Part shown: piece after piece, positions 1 through 9,715 of the stretch | Numbering within the stretch: the stretch's first letter is position 1 | Layout: every line of letters begins with the position of its first letter | Notes under the pieces: model-generated | Databases searched by the model: none | What the model was told of the DNA's origin: nothing | Seen by the model: only the letters and a program-made list of their open reading frames with translations | Program-made: the position numbers and the translations under genes | From: DATMNI01 sp963817515 | GTDB lineage: Bacteria > Acidobacteriota > Terriglobia > Bryobacterales > Bryobacteraceae | NCBI GenBank assembly: GCA_963817515.1 | Contig: CAWFPJ010000018.1 | Span: 186,001 to 250,000, forward strand | DNA: 64,000 nt | Direction of reading: 5' to 3'

Positions 1-2
1 GC

Positions 3-2393
3 TGGACGGATGCCAACGGGCGTCTGGTGGAAGATCGCAAAATCCCCGTCGAGCTGCTCGATGAGAACGAGATCGGGTTCACGCTCGACCTTCGCCGGGC
101 GGTTGCCATGCGCAACGAACTGACCGCGCATCTGCACTTCGAGGGCGTCAACAAGAAGGGCCAACCAGACCGGCGGGATGAGGAGGCCAAGGCCGAATTC
201 ATCGCCAGTCCGCCAGACCGCAGATGGTGGGATTACAACATCATCATGTGGCAGCCGCACGCGCCGGCGCAGGAAGCCCTGCTGAAGGACCTCGGAATCA
301 ATGGAGGCCAATGGGTGGGCCGCAACCGAACGCCGCCCGATTTCCTGCTCCGCAACGATATGCGCTGGTACGCGGAGAACATCGCCACCGATTTTTATTC
401 CGAGTATCACCGCTATTTCCCGGATCGGCCAGTCAACTGGAAATTCGTCCAAACGCGCGAGCAATATAAAAAGGACCGCGCCAGTCTGGAGCCGCTGAAG
501 CGCCACCCGAGCCTGAGCGACACTGCCTGGCTGTCGAAGATTCACGACCGGCTGGTGGAAACCGCGAAGTTCTATGCGCCCTATCGCCCGCTCTTCTATA
601 GCCTGGGAGACGAGAGCGGGATAGCCGATCTGGCCGCGTTCTGGGATTTCGATTTCTCAGACGAATCACTGGTTCCGATGCGCCGCTGGCTGCGCGAACG
701 CTACGGGAGCCTGGGATCATTGAACCAGCAGTGGGGCACAGGCTTCACCAGTTGGGACGCGGTGACGCCTCCGGCCACCGATGAAGCCATGAAGCGCCCC
801 GGCGAGAACTTCTCCGGGTGGAGCGACTTCAAGGAATGGATGGACATGGCGTACGCCGCCGCGCTGAAGATGGGCGCCGATGCGGTCCGCAGCGTCGATC
901 CGCAAGCCTACGTCGGCATCGGCGGCGGCCAGATGCCGGGATGGGGCGGTTACGATTACTCGCGAATTACCAACTCGCTGAACGCCATCGAGCCGTACGA
1001 TATCGGCAACAACATTGAGATCATACGTTCGCTGAATCCCGGTATGGTGGTGCTGACCACTTCGTTTGCCCGCGGCCCCTGGGAGAAGCATCGCGTCTGG
1101 TATGAACTTCTGCACGGCAACCGCGGCCTGATTATCTGGGACGACAAGGCGGCGTTCATCGGCGCGGACAACGTAATTGGCGAGCGGGGCCGTGAAGTTG
1201 CGCCGTATTACAATGAGCTCCGCGGCGGCATAGCGGCATTGCTGATCAACAGCCGGCGCGCGGTCGATCCGGTGGCCATCCATTATTCCCAGCCAAGCAT
1301 GCGCATTGAATGGATGCTGGCGCAGCGGCCCAAGGGAGAGAACTGGGTGACGCGGAATTCCAGCACCGAGTACCGCGACAGCGCCTTCCTGCGGCGCCGG
1401 GAGTCGTGGTGCCGGCTGATTGAGGATCAGGGCCTGCAATATAACTTCGTCTCCTACGGCCAGGTGGAGCAAGGCGAGTTGCTGCGGCGCGGTTACAAGG
1501 TGCTGATCCTGCCGCGTTCCACAGCGCTGTCCGCCGCGGAAGCTCAAGAGATTCGCGATTTTGTGGCGCAGGGAGGAACCGTGATCGCGGATGGCGATCC
1601 GGGAGCCTTCGACGAACACTGCCGGCGCCTTCCAAAACCACAGCTTGCCGACATCTTTGACTCGCCAGCATTCGGCCGCGGCAAAGCCATTCGATTGACT
1701 GCGGAGATTCTGAACTACCATCAGGACCGGTTGGTGGGCAAGGAGGTCGCAGTGCATCGCATGATGGGCGAACTTCTCAAGACCGCCGCGGTCAAGCCTC
1801 AGTTCGGCGTTACCGATGCGCAAGGAAAGCCGGTGGTCGGCGTGGAAGCGCACACGTTCCGGAATGGCGGCGTCTGGCTGGTGGCCCTGATGACGAACCC
1901 TCAACTGCGAGTGGATGAGCTTGGGCCGCCGGAGTTCAAATCGAATGACCGCTTCGCGAAACCGGTGACGGTCCGGTTGGCGCTGCCGGCGCAAGGTTTC
2001 GTATATGACGTGCGCGCGGCAAAGGCGCTGGGAAAGCGCGGCGACATTCAAGTCACATTGGACCCTTATGAGCCTGCGATCTTCGCGATCGCGCCGTCAC
2101 AAATGCCTGAGCTCGAACTATCCGCGCCCGCTCGCGTGAGACGTGGCGATACGGCGGCGCTTGGCATGAGTTTTGCCGCAGCCACTCCGGCCGCGAATCA
2201 TGTGATGCATATCGACGTAGTGAATCCATCCGGGCAGACCGTCAGCTACTACTCCGGAAATCTACTGGCTCCGGAGGGCCGGGCCGGCAAACTGATTCCG
2301 ATAGCCGTTAATGACGCTGCGGGGCGATGGGAAGTTCGTGTCAAAGATCTGCTGACGGGCCAATCCAAAACTTCAAATTTCGAGGTCTTCTGA
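3..2393 (+). CDS. GH42-like beta-galactosidase / glycoside hydrolase (5' end cut by window)
   Basis: The reading frame is open to the first base of the window, so the N-terminus and any signal peptide lie outside it. About 796 residues are visible. The segment Y-S-L-G-D-E-S-G (near residue 200) fits the acid/base region of the GH42-type TIM barrel, and W-W-D-Y and G-T-G-F-T-S-W stretches are also typical. A Rossmann-like domain of the beta-galactosidase trimerisation type follows (about 450-560), then beta-sandwich segments to the C-terminus. It probably cleaves beta-galactosides or related sugars outside the cytoplasm. The next gene begins one base after the stop, which suggests an operon. 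The family is clear; the substrate is not. Confidence 0.8.
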   Translation, partial: WTDANGRLVEDRKIPVELLDENEIGFTLDLRRAVAMRNELTAHLHFEGVNKKGQPDRRDEEAKAEFIASPPDRRWWDYNIIMWQPHAPAQEALLKDLGINGGQWVGRNRTPPDFLLRNDMRWYAENIATDFYSEYHRYFPDRPVNWKFVQTREQYKKDRASLEPLKRHPSLSDTAWLSKIHDRLVETAKFYAPYRPLFYSLGDESGIADLAAFWDFDFSDESLVPMRRWLRERYGSLGSLNQQWGTGFTSWDAVTPPATDEAMKRPGENFSGWSDFKEWMDMAYAAALKMGADAVRSVDPQAYVGIGGGQMPGWGGYDYSRITNSLNAIEPYDIGNNIEIIRSLNPGMVVLTTSFARGPWEKHRVWYELLHGNRGLIIWDDKAAFIGADNVIGERGREVAPYYNELRGGIAALLINSRRAVDPVAIHYSQPSMRIEWMLAQRPKGENWVTRNSSTEYRDSAFLRRRESWCRLIEDQGLQYNFVSYGQVEQGELLRRGYKVLILPRSTALSAAEAQEIRDFVAQGGTVIADGDPGAFDEHCRRLPKPQLADIFDSPAFGRGKAIRLTAEILNYHQDRLVGKEVAVHRMMGELLKTAAVKPQFGVTDAQGKPVVGVEAHTFRNGGVWLVALMTNPQLRVDELGPPEFKSNDRFAKPVTVRLALPAQGFVYDVRAAKALGKRGDIQVTLDPYEPAIFAIAPSQMPELELSAPARVRRGDTAALGMSFAAATPAANHVMHIDVVNPSGQTVSYYSGNLLAPEGRAGKLIPIAVNDAAGRWEVRVKDLLTGQSKTSNFEVF

Positions 2394-2394
2394 T

Positions 2395-4437
2395 ATGTCC
2401 GCTTTGAGAGGCAGAGGGTGCCTCGTCTTCCTATTGCTTTGGCCGGCGCTGGCGGCGGACACAGAGCCGAGTCTGCAGACCGTGATCGACCAGGTGCGCC
2501 GCGGGTATCGATCGGGCGAGGCCATGCAAGCGATGGGTGATGTCTACGCCAGTGACCGCTACTTCACCTTTCCCCGCTTCCACGAAACCGCCGAATATCT
2601 GAAAAACTGGATGCTGAAGGCTGGCCTCAGCAACGTCGAACTGGTGGAGACGCCCGCCGACGGAGTCTCACAGGTTGGCTACTGGACCATGCCTCTGGCC
2701 TGGGACGCAAAGAGCGCGCGCCTCGAGATCCTGGACGACAGCGTGCCCGCGGCAGCAAGAGTGCTCGCCGACTATCAAAAGGTTCCGAGTTCGCTGGGGA
2801 TGTGGAGCGGTCCGACGGCGCCCGAGGGCGTCACGGCGGAGGTTGTGGAGGTCAAAAAAAGCGATGTCCGCAATCTGGCCCAAATGAATCTTCGCGGCAA
2901 GCTGGCCCTGACGGAAGAAAATCCGGCCAACATCAAATGGCTGCTGGTGAAGGCCGGCGCGCTCGGCGCCATCAACACCTTCACGGAAAACACCGGCCTC
3001 GCCGATGGCCGGCAATGGATTAACGCCTGGGGAAACGACGGGTGGGCATTCATCAAAGGGAGCGCTCCTTTGCTGTCGTTCTCCATCACGCCGCGCCAGA
3101 CGGCATTGATGCGCAGCCTGCTGGCGCGCGGGCCAGTCCGCGTCAAGGCGACGGTGGATAGCCGATACTACGCAGGATCTTATCCTTACGTGACTGGTGT
3201 GATCGCAGGTACTGGCGCGGAAGAAGTTCTTACCCTGGGCCATACTTCGGAGCAGGGAGCGGAGGACAATGCGACCGGGGTAGCCGCTACGCTCGAGGCC
3301 ATGACCACTCTCCATCGCCTGATCGCCGAGGGTACGCTGCCCAAGCCCAAACGAAGCATCCGGATTCTTTCGATGGGTGAGATGTACGGGTCCATGCATT
3401 ACGTGCAGAACAATCCGGAGCGAATCCGGCGAACGGTGGCGGCGATGTGCATGGATACGCCGGCGGCGTCGTACGATCTTGCCGGGACGGAGTACACGTT
3501 CTATATGAATCCCCATGTGGCCAAGGATTTCACGGACGGCATGATCCTTAAGGTGGCTAGCGAGTATCTTCCGAAAGTCAACCGGCCATGGCACGAGAAG
3601 GAGTTCACCACCGGGACGGACACATACATGGCCGAGCCGATGGTGGGTGTGCCGACGGTCTGGGGCTACAGCGGCAGCGGCGTAGAGACGCATCACAACA
3701 GTGAGGACACACCCAATCGCGTGGACGAACGATCGGTGCGCGACATATCGGTGATTGACGCGGCGTTCCTCTACTTCATCGCCAATGCCGGAGAACCCGA
3801 GGCCCTGTGGCTGGCGCGTGTGAGTGAGAGCCGGGGATACGACCAGATCCTGAAATCCGCCTCACCATTCCTGGATCGGATTCCTTACGCCGCGAATGCT
3901 GAAGCGCTAGGCAGGCTGCTCGGGCAGTCGGAAGCCAAGATCGCGTATTCCGTGGATCGCGAGAGCCAGGCCGTATCGAGCGTTCTGCGCCTGGTTCCGG
4001 AGAGCCGCAGGGCCGCCTTCAGGATGGATCTCAGCCCCATGCTGGAAGGACTGCGCCGATTTGGAGATCTGCAATCCGGCCGCATGCGCAACGCCGTGGA
4101 TGCGCGCGCCCGTGACCTCGGAATTAAGACAGCCGTGAAGCCCATTGAGGATCGGGATCCGCAGCTCGCCGAGGCGTCCAAGATCGTAGTCAAGCGCAAG
4201 CGATTCGGCACGCTGCCTCTGGACGATCTGCCGCACGATCGATGGGAGAACTACCCTTCGGGCGCCTGGGCCGCCGTCCCAACCATCGCTCTCTATTGGT
4301 GCGATGGCCGGCGGAATTTGGCCGACGTAATCCGTTTGACGCGCCTCGAACTCGGTCCGACGGAATTTGATTTTGTGGGCTATTTCCGCTTCCTCGCCCG
4401 CAACGGTTACATTGAGATGTTGGGAGCCGTTCAATGA
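2395..4437 (+). CDS. Secreted M28-family zinc aminopeptidase-like protein
   Basis: 680 residues. Residues 1-20 form a signal peptide (G-C-L-V-F-L-L-L-W-P-A-L-A-A). A PA-type insert (about 130-260) precedes a metallopeptidase core in which G-H-T-S-E-Q-G-A-E-D-N-A-T-G (near residue 282) supplies the M28 His and bridging Asp. Further acidic residues occur at S-M-G-E-M-Y-G and M-D-T-P. Beyond about residue 470 a long helical extension ends in a small winged-helix-like segment (Y-F-R-F-L-A-R-N-G-Y-I). It probably trims peptides in the periplasm or outside the cell. It overlaps the next gene by ATGA, so the two are translationally coupled. The C-terminal extension is longer than in simple M28 enzymes. 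Confidence 0.8.
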   Translation: MSALRGRGCLVFLLLWPALAADTEPSLQTVIDQVRRGYRSGEAMQAMGDVYASDRYFTFPRFHETAEYLKNWMLKAGLSNVELVETPADGVSQVGYWTMPLAWDAKSARLEILDDSVPAAARVLADYQKVPSSLGMWSGPTAPEGVTAEVVEVKKSDVRNLAQMNLRGKLALTEENPANIKWLLVKAGALGAINTFTENTGLADGRQWINAWGNDGWAFIKGSAPLLSFSITPRQTALMRSLLARGPVRVKATVDSRYYAGSYPYVTGVIAGTGAEEVLTLGHTSEQGAEDNATGVAATLEAMTTLHRLIAEGTLPKPKRSIRILSMGEMYGSMHYVQNNPERIRRTVAAMCMDTPAASYDLAGTEYTFYMNPHVAKDFTDGMILKVASEYLPKVNRPWHEKEFTTGTDTYMAEPMVGVPTVWGYSGSGVETHHNSEDTPNRVDERSVRDISVIDAAFLYFIANAGEPEALWLARVSESRGYDQILKSASPFLDRIPYAANAEALGRLLGQSEAKIAYSVDRESQAVSSVLRLVPESRRAAFRMDLSPMLEGLRRFGDLQSGRMRNAVDARARDLGIKTAVKPIEDRDPQLAEASKIVVKRKRFGTLPLDDLPHDRWENYPSGAWAAVPTIALYWCDGRRNLADVIRLTRLELGPTEFDFVGYFRFLARNGYIEMLGAVQ

Positions 4438-6746
4438 GCATCGCCATGAAACAGTTAGCCGCACTCGCATTCTTATTCCTCGCGCCCGTATGGGCGGACA
4501 CCGTATCGCCACTGGAGGCCCGCGGCCACGTCGTGATGCCGCAGCCACAAGTGGTTCGTCTGGGCGCATCCGATTTCGTATTTACAGGCGACTGGAAAGT
4601 GGAGCGCGAGGGAGTTGAGCCCGGCGATGCAGCCGTCGAAGTGTTGAACGAAGAGCTCGATCGGCGGTTCCACCTGAAACTCGCAAGTTCGGGCCGCGAG
4701 GCCGGCACGCTGCGCCTGGTGCTCGCCCCGAACTCCGCAACCGTCGGCCCGTCGCAGGATCGCGACCGCGATGTCCTGGCGCAGCAGGCTTACAAGATCG
4801 ACCTGAGGCGCGATCGGGTGACAATTGCCGCGAACGCGCCGGCCGGCTTGTACTACGGTGTCGTGACCTTCGTGCAATTGCTGAAGGCCGCCGATGGCGC
4901 CCTCACGTTCCCCGAAGGACAGATTGAGGACTGGCCGGATCTTCAGATGCGCCAGTTGTACTGGGACGATGCGCATCACCTGGACCACATGGACGTGCTG
5001 AAGCAAGCCATGCGGCAGGCGGCGTTCTTCAAGATGAACGGCTTCGCCCTCAAGCTGGAGGGACACTTCCAGTACAAGAGCGCGCCCGCCCTGGTGGAAC
5101 CGCAGGCGCTCTCGCCCGCCCAGTTGCAGGAATTGACCGACTACGGCCTGCGCCATCACGTGCAGCTCATCCCGTACCTGGACACTCCAGGCCACATCGC
5201 GTTCATCCTGAAGCATCCCGAATACGCCAGCCTGCGCGAGTACCCCGAGAGCAATTATGAGTTGTGCGCCACCAACCCGGACTCCTACAAGCTGATGTTC
5301 GGCATGTTCCAGGATCTGCTGGATGCCAACAAAGGCGTGAAGTATTTCTACATGTCAACGGACGAGCCGTACTACGTCGGATTGGCCAACAATGCGCAAT
5401 GCCAGGAGGGTGCGCGCGCCAAGGAACTCGGCAGCGTGGGAAAATTGCTGGCCGAGTTCACCACCAAGACCGCGAATTATCTTCACGATCGCGGAAGGAC
5501 CGTGGTGTTTTGGGGGGAGTCTCCCTTGAAACCCGCTGACCTGGCGGGGCTGCCCTCGCATATTGTGAACGGCGAAACCTATGGTCCGCAATTCGATCCT
5601 GTATTCCGCAAGCACGGCATTCGTGAAATGATCTACAGCTCATCGGAAGGTGAAGAGAAGCTGTTTCCCGACTATTTTTCGCTGCCCCCTTCCCGGCGCC
5701 TGCATCAGGGGCGGCCTGCCAGCCGGCGCGTCTACGAAACGTTTCAAAAAATCAGTTTCGATTCGGCGCGCAAGGATGCCGATCTCATGGGTTCCATCAA
5801 CGCGGGCTGGGCCGATATGGGCCTGCACCCGGAAACATTCTGGTTAGGCTACGCGACTGCGGCGGCTGTGGCATGGCATCCCGGCTCGCCCGACCCGGCC
5901 GAGAGCATGGCGGCTTTCTATCCTCTTTTTTACGGCCATCGGGTCTCGCAGATGGATCGCCTGTACAAACTCATGAGCACACAGGCGCAATTCTGGTCCG
6001 ATAGTTGGGAGCAGTCGCCCTCTACCGCGCGCAGGCCGATTTGGGGAAACTCATACGGGGTCTTCGACAAACCGCATCCCGTCCACGATCAGAACCTTCC
6101 TCTGCCCCCCGTTCCGGCGGCGGACCTCAGCTACCGCTCCGAATGGAAGGCGCAGAATGCCAGCCGCCTGCAGCTGGCCTCGGAATTTGCGGCGGAGAAC
6201 GATGAATTGCTGGGCCTGCTTCACGACAATCTGCCGCGGGCTGATTTGAATTCCTACAACCTGGAGGTCTTTCTCTCCATCGCGAATCTTTGCCGGCAAA
6301 ATCTTGAGATGCTGCAGGGTATAGCACGCATCGACGGCTTGCTGCGATCGGCCGCGGACGCGGCGGGCAAGAAGCAAACCAAGCAGGCGCTGGCATCGCT
6401 CGATCGGGTGCTGCAGCAGGCGAAGCTGATCCGGTACTCACGCAACCGGGTTTTGGCTGATGCGACTCAGACCTGGTACAAATCGTGGCTGCCGCGCGTG
6501 GCCGAGGCCAACGGCCGGCGCTTTCTGCATGAAGTGGACGACGTAAAGGATCACCTGCCGGATCGAACCGTCGATATGACCTACCTGGTATACCGTGAAA
6601 TGTTTCTGCCTTTCGGAGAATGGGTGGAGCAGGTGCGGACCGTTCGCAACCAGTACGCCTCCTCGCACGGGTTGCCGGTGCAAAACGAACGTTTCGATTG
6701 GAAGGACCTCAAACCGGTGTATCCGGCATTGACTCCGGAGGAGTAG
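4434..6746 (+). CDS. GH20 beta-N-acetylhexosaminidase
   Basis: 770 residues. The true start may be the internal Met at 4446, which opens a cleaner signal peptide (M-K-Q-L-A-A-L-A-F-L-F-L). A GH20b-like N-terminal domain (about 30-160) is followed by the catalytic TIM barrel. Markers are P-Y-L-D-T-P-G-H (about 243-250) and the acid/base pair in S-T-D-E-P-Y-Y (about 309-310), which replaces the more usual G-G-D-E. In this family the substrate N-acetyl group acts as nucleophile, removing terminal GlcNAc or GalNAc. A helical C-terminal region of over 200 residues is unassigned. With the upstream hydrolases it suggests a glycan or glycoprotein scavenging operon. Confidence 0.85.
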   Translation: MSIAMKQLAALAFLFLAPVWADTVSPLEARGHVVMPQPQVVRLGASDFVFTGDWKVEREGVEPGDAAVEVLNEELDRRFHLKLASSGREAGTLRLVLAPNSATVGPSQDRDRDVLAQQAYKIDLRRDRVTIAANAPAGLYYGVVTFVQLLKAADGALTFPEGQIEDWPDLQMRQLYWDDAHHLDHMDVLKQAMRQAAFFKMNGFALKLEGHFQYKSAPALVEPQALSPAQLQELTDYGLRHHVQLIPYLDTPGHIAFILKHPEYASLREYPESNYELCATNPDSYKLMFGMFQDLLDANKGVKYFYMSTDEPYYVGLANNAQCQEGARAKELGSVGKLLAEFTTKTANYLHDRGRTVVFWGESPLKPADLAGLPSHIVNGETYGPQFDPVFRKHGIREMIYSSSEGEEKLFPDYFSLPPSRRLHQGRPASRRVYETFQKISFDSARKDADLMGSINAGWADMGLHPETFWLGYATAAAVAWHPGSPDPAESMAAFYPLFYGHRVSQMDRLYKLMSTQAQFWSDSWEQSPSTARRPIWGNSYGVFDKPHPVHDQNLPLPPVPAADLSYRSEWKAQNASRLQLASEFAAENDELLGLLHDNLPRADLNSYNLEVFLSIANLCRQNLEMLQGIARIDGLLRSAADAAGKKQTKQALASLDRVLQQAKLIRYSRNRVLADATQTWYKSWLPRVAEANGRRFLHEVDDVKDHLPDRTVDMTYLVYREMFLPFGEWVEQVRTVRNQYASSHGLPVQNERFDWKDLKPVYPALTPEE

Positions 6747-6897
6747 CAGCGTGGGCTCTGTATTGCGATTGAAACCTGGCTTGAGTACACTCTAACCGAG
6801 GGGGTATCGTCTCTCACGTCCTGAGGAACTCCATGCGCCGCGGCCCCATCAACCATAGTAAGGTTTTCGAAGCGCCGTTCGCCGAGGACAATCTCCG

Positions 6898-8985
6898 ATG
6901 AGTTTTTTCGATTCGCCGAGTTTTCACGTTTCGCCGCTACTGGCCTATATTGGCCCCGGCGCGGGCTTCGCATTTCTCGGATCTTTTCTAACGTTGTTAG
7001 GGGGCCTTCTCCTGGGGATCGTTTCAGTTCTGCTCTGGCCTTTCCGCATGGCGTGGAGAGCCGCCACGGGGAGCCAGGGTTACAAGAACGCGAAGGTCCA
7101 GAAGCTGATTTTCCTCGGTCTGGATGGCCTGGACCCTGGCCTGGCGGAGAAGTTCATGGCGGCCGGCAAGCTGCCCAACCTGGCCCGGCTGCGCCAGCAG
7201 GGTGGTTTCAACCGGCTGCGCACCACTTTTCCGGCGCTGTCTCCGGTGGCCTGGTCCACCTTTGCCACCGGCGTGAATCCGGCAAGGCACAACATGTTTG
7301 ACTTCCTCAATCGCAGCCTTAGCTCGTACATGCCGGAACTGTCTTCCACCAGGGTGAGCGACCCGCGGCGCGTGCTGCATCTGGGCAAATACCGCATCCC
7401 GCTCAGCAAGCCCTGGGTGGAGATGCGGCGCAAGAGCCGCACCTTCTGGAATATTCTGGGCGAGCACCACATCACATCCACCGTGCTGCGCGTGCCCATC
7501 ACCTTCCCTCCGGAAAAATTCAACGGCCGCATGCTTTCGGCCATGTGCACCCCTGACCTGCTCGGCACCCAGGGAACGTTCGCGCTCTTCACCACACGCA
7601 ACGACAGCGGCTACATCGAAAGCGGCAATCGCTTTTTGCTTTCGGAGAAAGATGGCGCATGGCACGGCCGGATCGAAGGACCGCGCAACGCAGTGGTGGA
7701 AGAGGGCGGCGCCATGGAGATTCCGTTCGTCCTGAAGCCCAATAGCAAGAATTCCATCGGAAAGAAAAACAGGGCTACCCTCACCATCGGCGATGAGCGC
7801 CATGAACTGGTGGAAGGCGAATACACTCCCTGGATCACCCTCAGTTTCGAGGCGTCGCTGGGCATCAAAGTTCGGGGCGTCGCCCGTTTCCTTCTTACCG
7901 AAACTCAACCGGAACTTTCGCTGTACATCACGCCCATCAATATCGACCCCGAAGACCCGGCGCTGCCCATCTCGCACCCCGGCTACTACGCCACCTATCT
8001 GGCGAAGCTGCTGGGTGTGTATTCTACTCTGGGGATGGCTGAGGACACCTGGGCCTTGAATGAACACGCCATCGACGAGGAAGCCTTCCTCAAGCAGGCC
8101 TACCTCACTTATGCCGAACGCGATGCCATGTTCTTTAGTGCGCTTGAGCGCACGCGCCGAGGCGTGGTGGCCTGCGTCTTTGACACCACTGACCGTGTGC
8201 AGCACATGTTCTACAAACAGATGGATCGCGGCGGCCCTTACAGCCGCACCATTGAGGAACTTTATTGCCGCGCCGATGAACTGGTCGGCCGTGCCATGAA
8301 GTATGTGGACGATCAAACCGTGATCTTCGTACTTTCGGACCACGGTTTCGCGTCTTTCGACCGCGGCGCCGATATGAATGCCTGGCTGCTGCAGAACGGC
8401 TATCTGGCCTTGAACGCGGGGGCCACTGGCGAGCGCCAGTACCTCAAAGACGTGGATTGGAGCCGCACCAAAGCCTACACGTTTGGCCTGGCCGGCATCT
8501 ACATCAACCAGAAGGGCCGGGAGTCGGGCGGCACGGTATCGCCGGGCGCCGAAGCCAGCGCACTGAAACGCGAGATCGCCGCCAAGCTTTCGGGCTTGCG
8601 CGATGAGCAGCGAGACTGCGTCGGCATTCGCCAGGTCTGGCCGTCGGAGTCGCTCTACACCGGCCCGTACCTGGACGCCGCGCCAGACCTGATCGTGGGG
8701 TATGCAAACGGCTACCGCGCCTCCTGGGATGCCGCCGTCGGCAAGGTCACCGCCAGCGTTTTCGCAGACAACCAAAAAGCCTGGAGCGGCGATCATTGCG
8801 TGGATCCGCACCTGGTGCCGGGAGTGCTGTTCTCCAACCGCAAGATCTCTGCCGAAGATCCTGGTCTCGAAGACATGGCCCCGACTGCCCTGGAACTCTT
8901 CGGTATCCAGCCGCCGCCCTACATGGAAGGCAAGTCCCTTTTCCGCCCCGCTGAGCAACCCGTGGAAAACGATGCCGCGGCCTGA
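6898..8985 (+). CDS. Membrane-anchored type I phosphodiesterase / nucleotide pyrophosphatase (alkaline phosphatase superfamily)
   Basis: 695 residues. The N-terminus (about 10-52) has a Y-I-G-P-G-A-G motif and a strongly hydrophobic segment, so it is membrane bound. The catalytic domain begins with F-L-G-L-D-G-L-D (metal-binding Asp). The P-A-L-S-P-V-A-W-S-T-F-A-T-G stretch holds the nucleophile region, and V-L-S-D-H-G-F gives the C-terminal metal-binding Asp-His pair. Family members cleave phosphodiester or pyrophosphate bonds of nucleotides or lipids. It lies 151 bp after the GH20 gene, so it may have its own promoter. Confidence 0.85.
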   Translation: MSFFDSPSFHVSPLLAYIGPGAGFAFLGSFLTLLGGLLLGIVSVLLWPFRMAWRAATGSQGYKNAKVQKLIFLGLDGLDPGLAEKFMAAGKLPNLARLRQQGGFNRLRTTFPALSPVAWSTFATGVNPARHNMFDFLNRSLSSYMPELSSTRVSDPRRVLHLGKYRIPLSKPWVEMRRKSRTFWNILGEHHITSTVLRVPITFPPEKFNGRMLSAMCTPDLLGTQGTFALFTTRNDSGYIESGNRFLLSEKDGAWHGRIEGPRNAVVEEGGAMEIPFVLKPNSKNSIGKKNRATLTIGDERHELVEGEYTPWITLSFEASLGIKVRGVARFLLTETQPELSLYITPINIDPEDPALPISHPGYYATYLAKLLGVYSTLGMAEDTWALNEHAIDEEAFLKQAYLTYAERDAMFFSALERTRRGVVACVFDTTDRVQHMFYKQMDRGGPYSRTIEELYCRADELVGRAMKYVDDQTVIFVLSDHGFASFDRGADMNAWLLQNGYLALNAGATGERQYLKDVDWSRTKAYTFGLAGIYINQKGRESGGTVSPGAEASALKREIAAKLSGLRDEQRDCVGIRQVWPSESLYTGPYLDAAPDLIVGYANGYRASWDAAVGKVTASVFADNQKAWSGDHCVDPHLVPGVLFSNRKISAEDPGLEDMAPTALELFGIQPPPYMEGKSLFRPAEQPVENDAAA

Positions 8986-9040
8986 ATTTCGCTGACCTGA
9001 GAATTCGCGGACCTGACAATTCGCCGAAAGGATACTCGTC

Positions 9041-9715
9041 ATGCTCCAGAGAACGGCCTCCTCTTATAAGAGGTTGCTATGTGCCCTCTTCCTGACGGTG
9101 ATGGGCGCACACGCAACCGAGCGGGTACAATGCACCGCCACGGCGGACAACTGGGTGGAGTCTCCGCCGTGGGAACCGCACGCCCGGGAGTCACGCAATT
9201 ACGGCTCCGATCAGGACTTGATTATCAACAGCCGGAACAGCTTCGGGTTGCTGGCTTTCGACATGTCGCCCGCCAATGGCCTGCGCATCGAGAAGGCTAC
9301 CCTGCGCGTGCATCGCAAGCCGGACCCGATCCCGTTGACCATGGTCGGCATCTCCACCATCAGCGGATCCGGCCCGTGGTCCGAGGGCGAAATGAACTAC
9401 TTCTTCGCGCGCAAGGGCCAGCCCTGGTCATACGCCGGCTCGGACCTGGCCGACGTGATCTTCGGACTCGGCGGCAGCCTTTACGCCTATGTAAGAGCGC
9501 ACGACGCCGCGGGCGGCTGGTACGAGATCGACATTCCTCCGCAGATCGCGACCGCTCTGGCTACGGGCGACCAGTTCGGCCTGATGCTGACCGACGAAAA
9601 GGGACAGACGCGCACGCGCCACATGATCAGCAGCCGCGAAAGTGCGGACCCGCCGGTCCTGATCGTGGAAGGTACGCGCGCCAGTTCCACGAAAATGCGG
9701 CACCTGCCCTGGTGA
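9041..9715 (+). CDS. N-terminal piece of a secreted DUF4091-type protein (frameshifted)
   Basis: 224 residues. A signal peptide (L-L-C-A-L-F-L-T-V-M-G-A-H-A) leads into a DNRLRE-like beta-sandwich (T-A-T-A-D-N-W-V, then F-D-M-S, and a T-L-R-V-H segment). The frame ends just where the downstream frame takes up a continuous protein. One extra G in ACGAAAATG near 9690 would join A-S-S-T to E-N-A-A-P-A-L-V-K-P. I therefore read 9041-11955 as one gene of about 970 residues broken by a single-base deletion. The alternative, two genes sharing GTGA at 9709, is less likely because the second piece would have no export signal. Confidence 0.7.
   Translation: MLQRTASSYKRLLCALFLTVMGAHATERVQCTATADNWVESPPWEPHARESRNYGSDQDLIINSRNSFGLLAFDMSPANGLRIEKATLRVHRKPDPIPLTMVGISTISGSGPWSEGEMNYFFARKGQPWSYAGSDLADVIFGLGGSLYAYVRAHDAAGGWYEIDIPPQIATALATGDQFGLMLTDEKGQTRTRHMISSRESADPPVLIVEGTRASSTKMRHLPW

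Noticed and set aside
717..2051. 444-residue frame antisense to the GH42-like gene, and similar long antisense frames at 4473-5216, 7024-9042 and 10921-11859
   Set aside because: They lie wholly within clearly coding plus-strand genes and show His/Arg/Ala-rich shadow composition with no family features.
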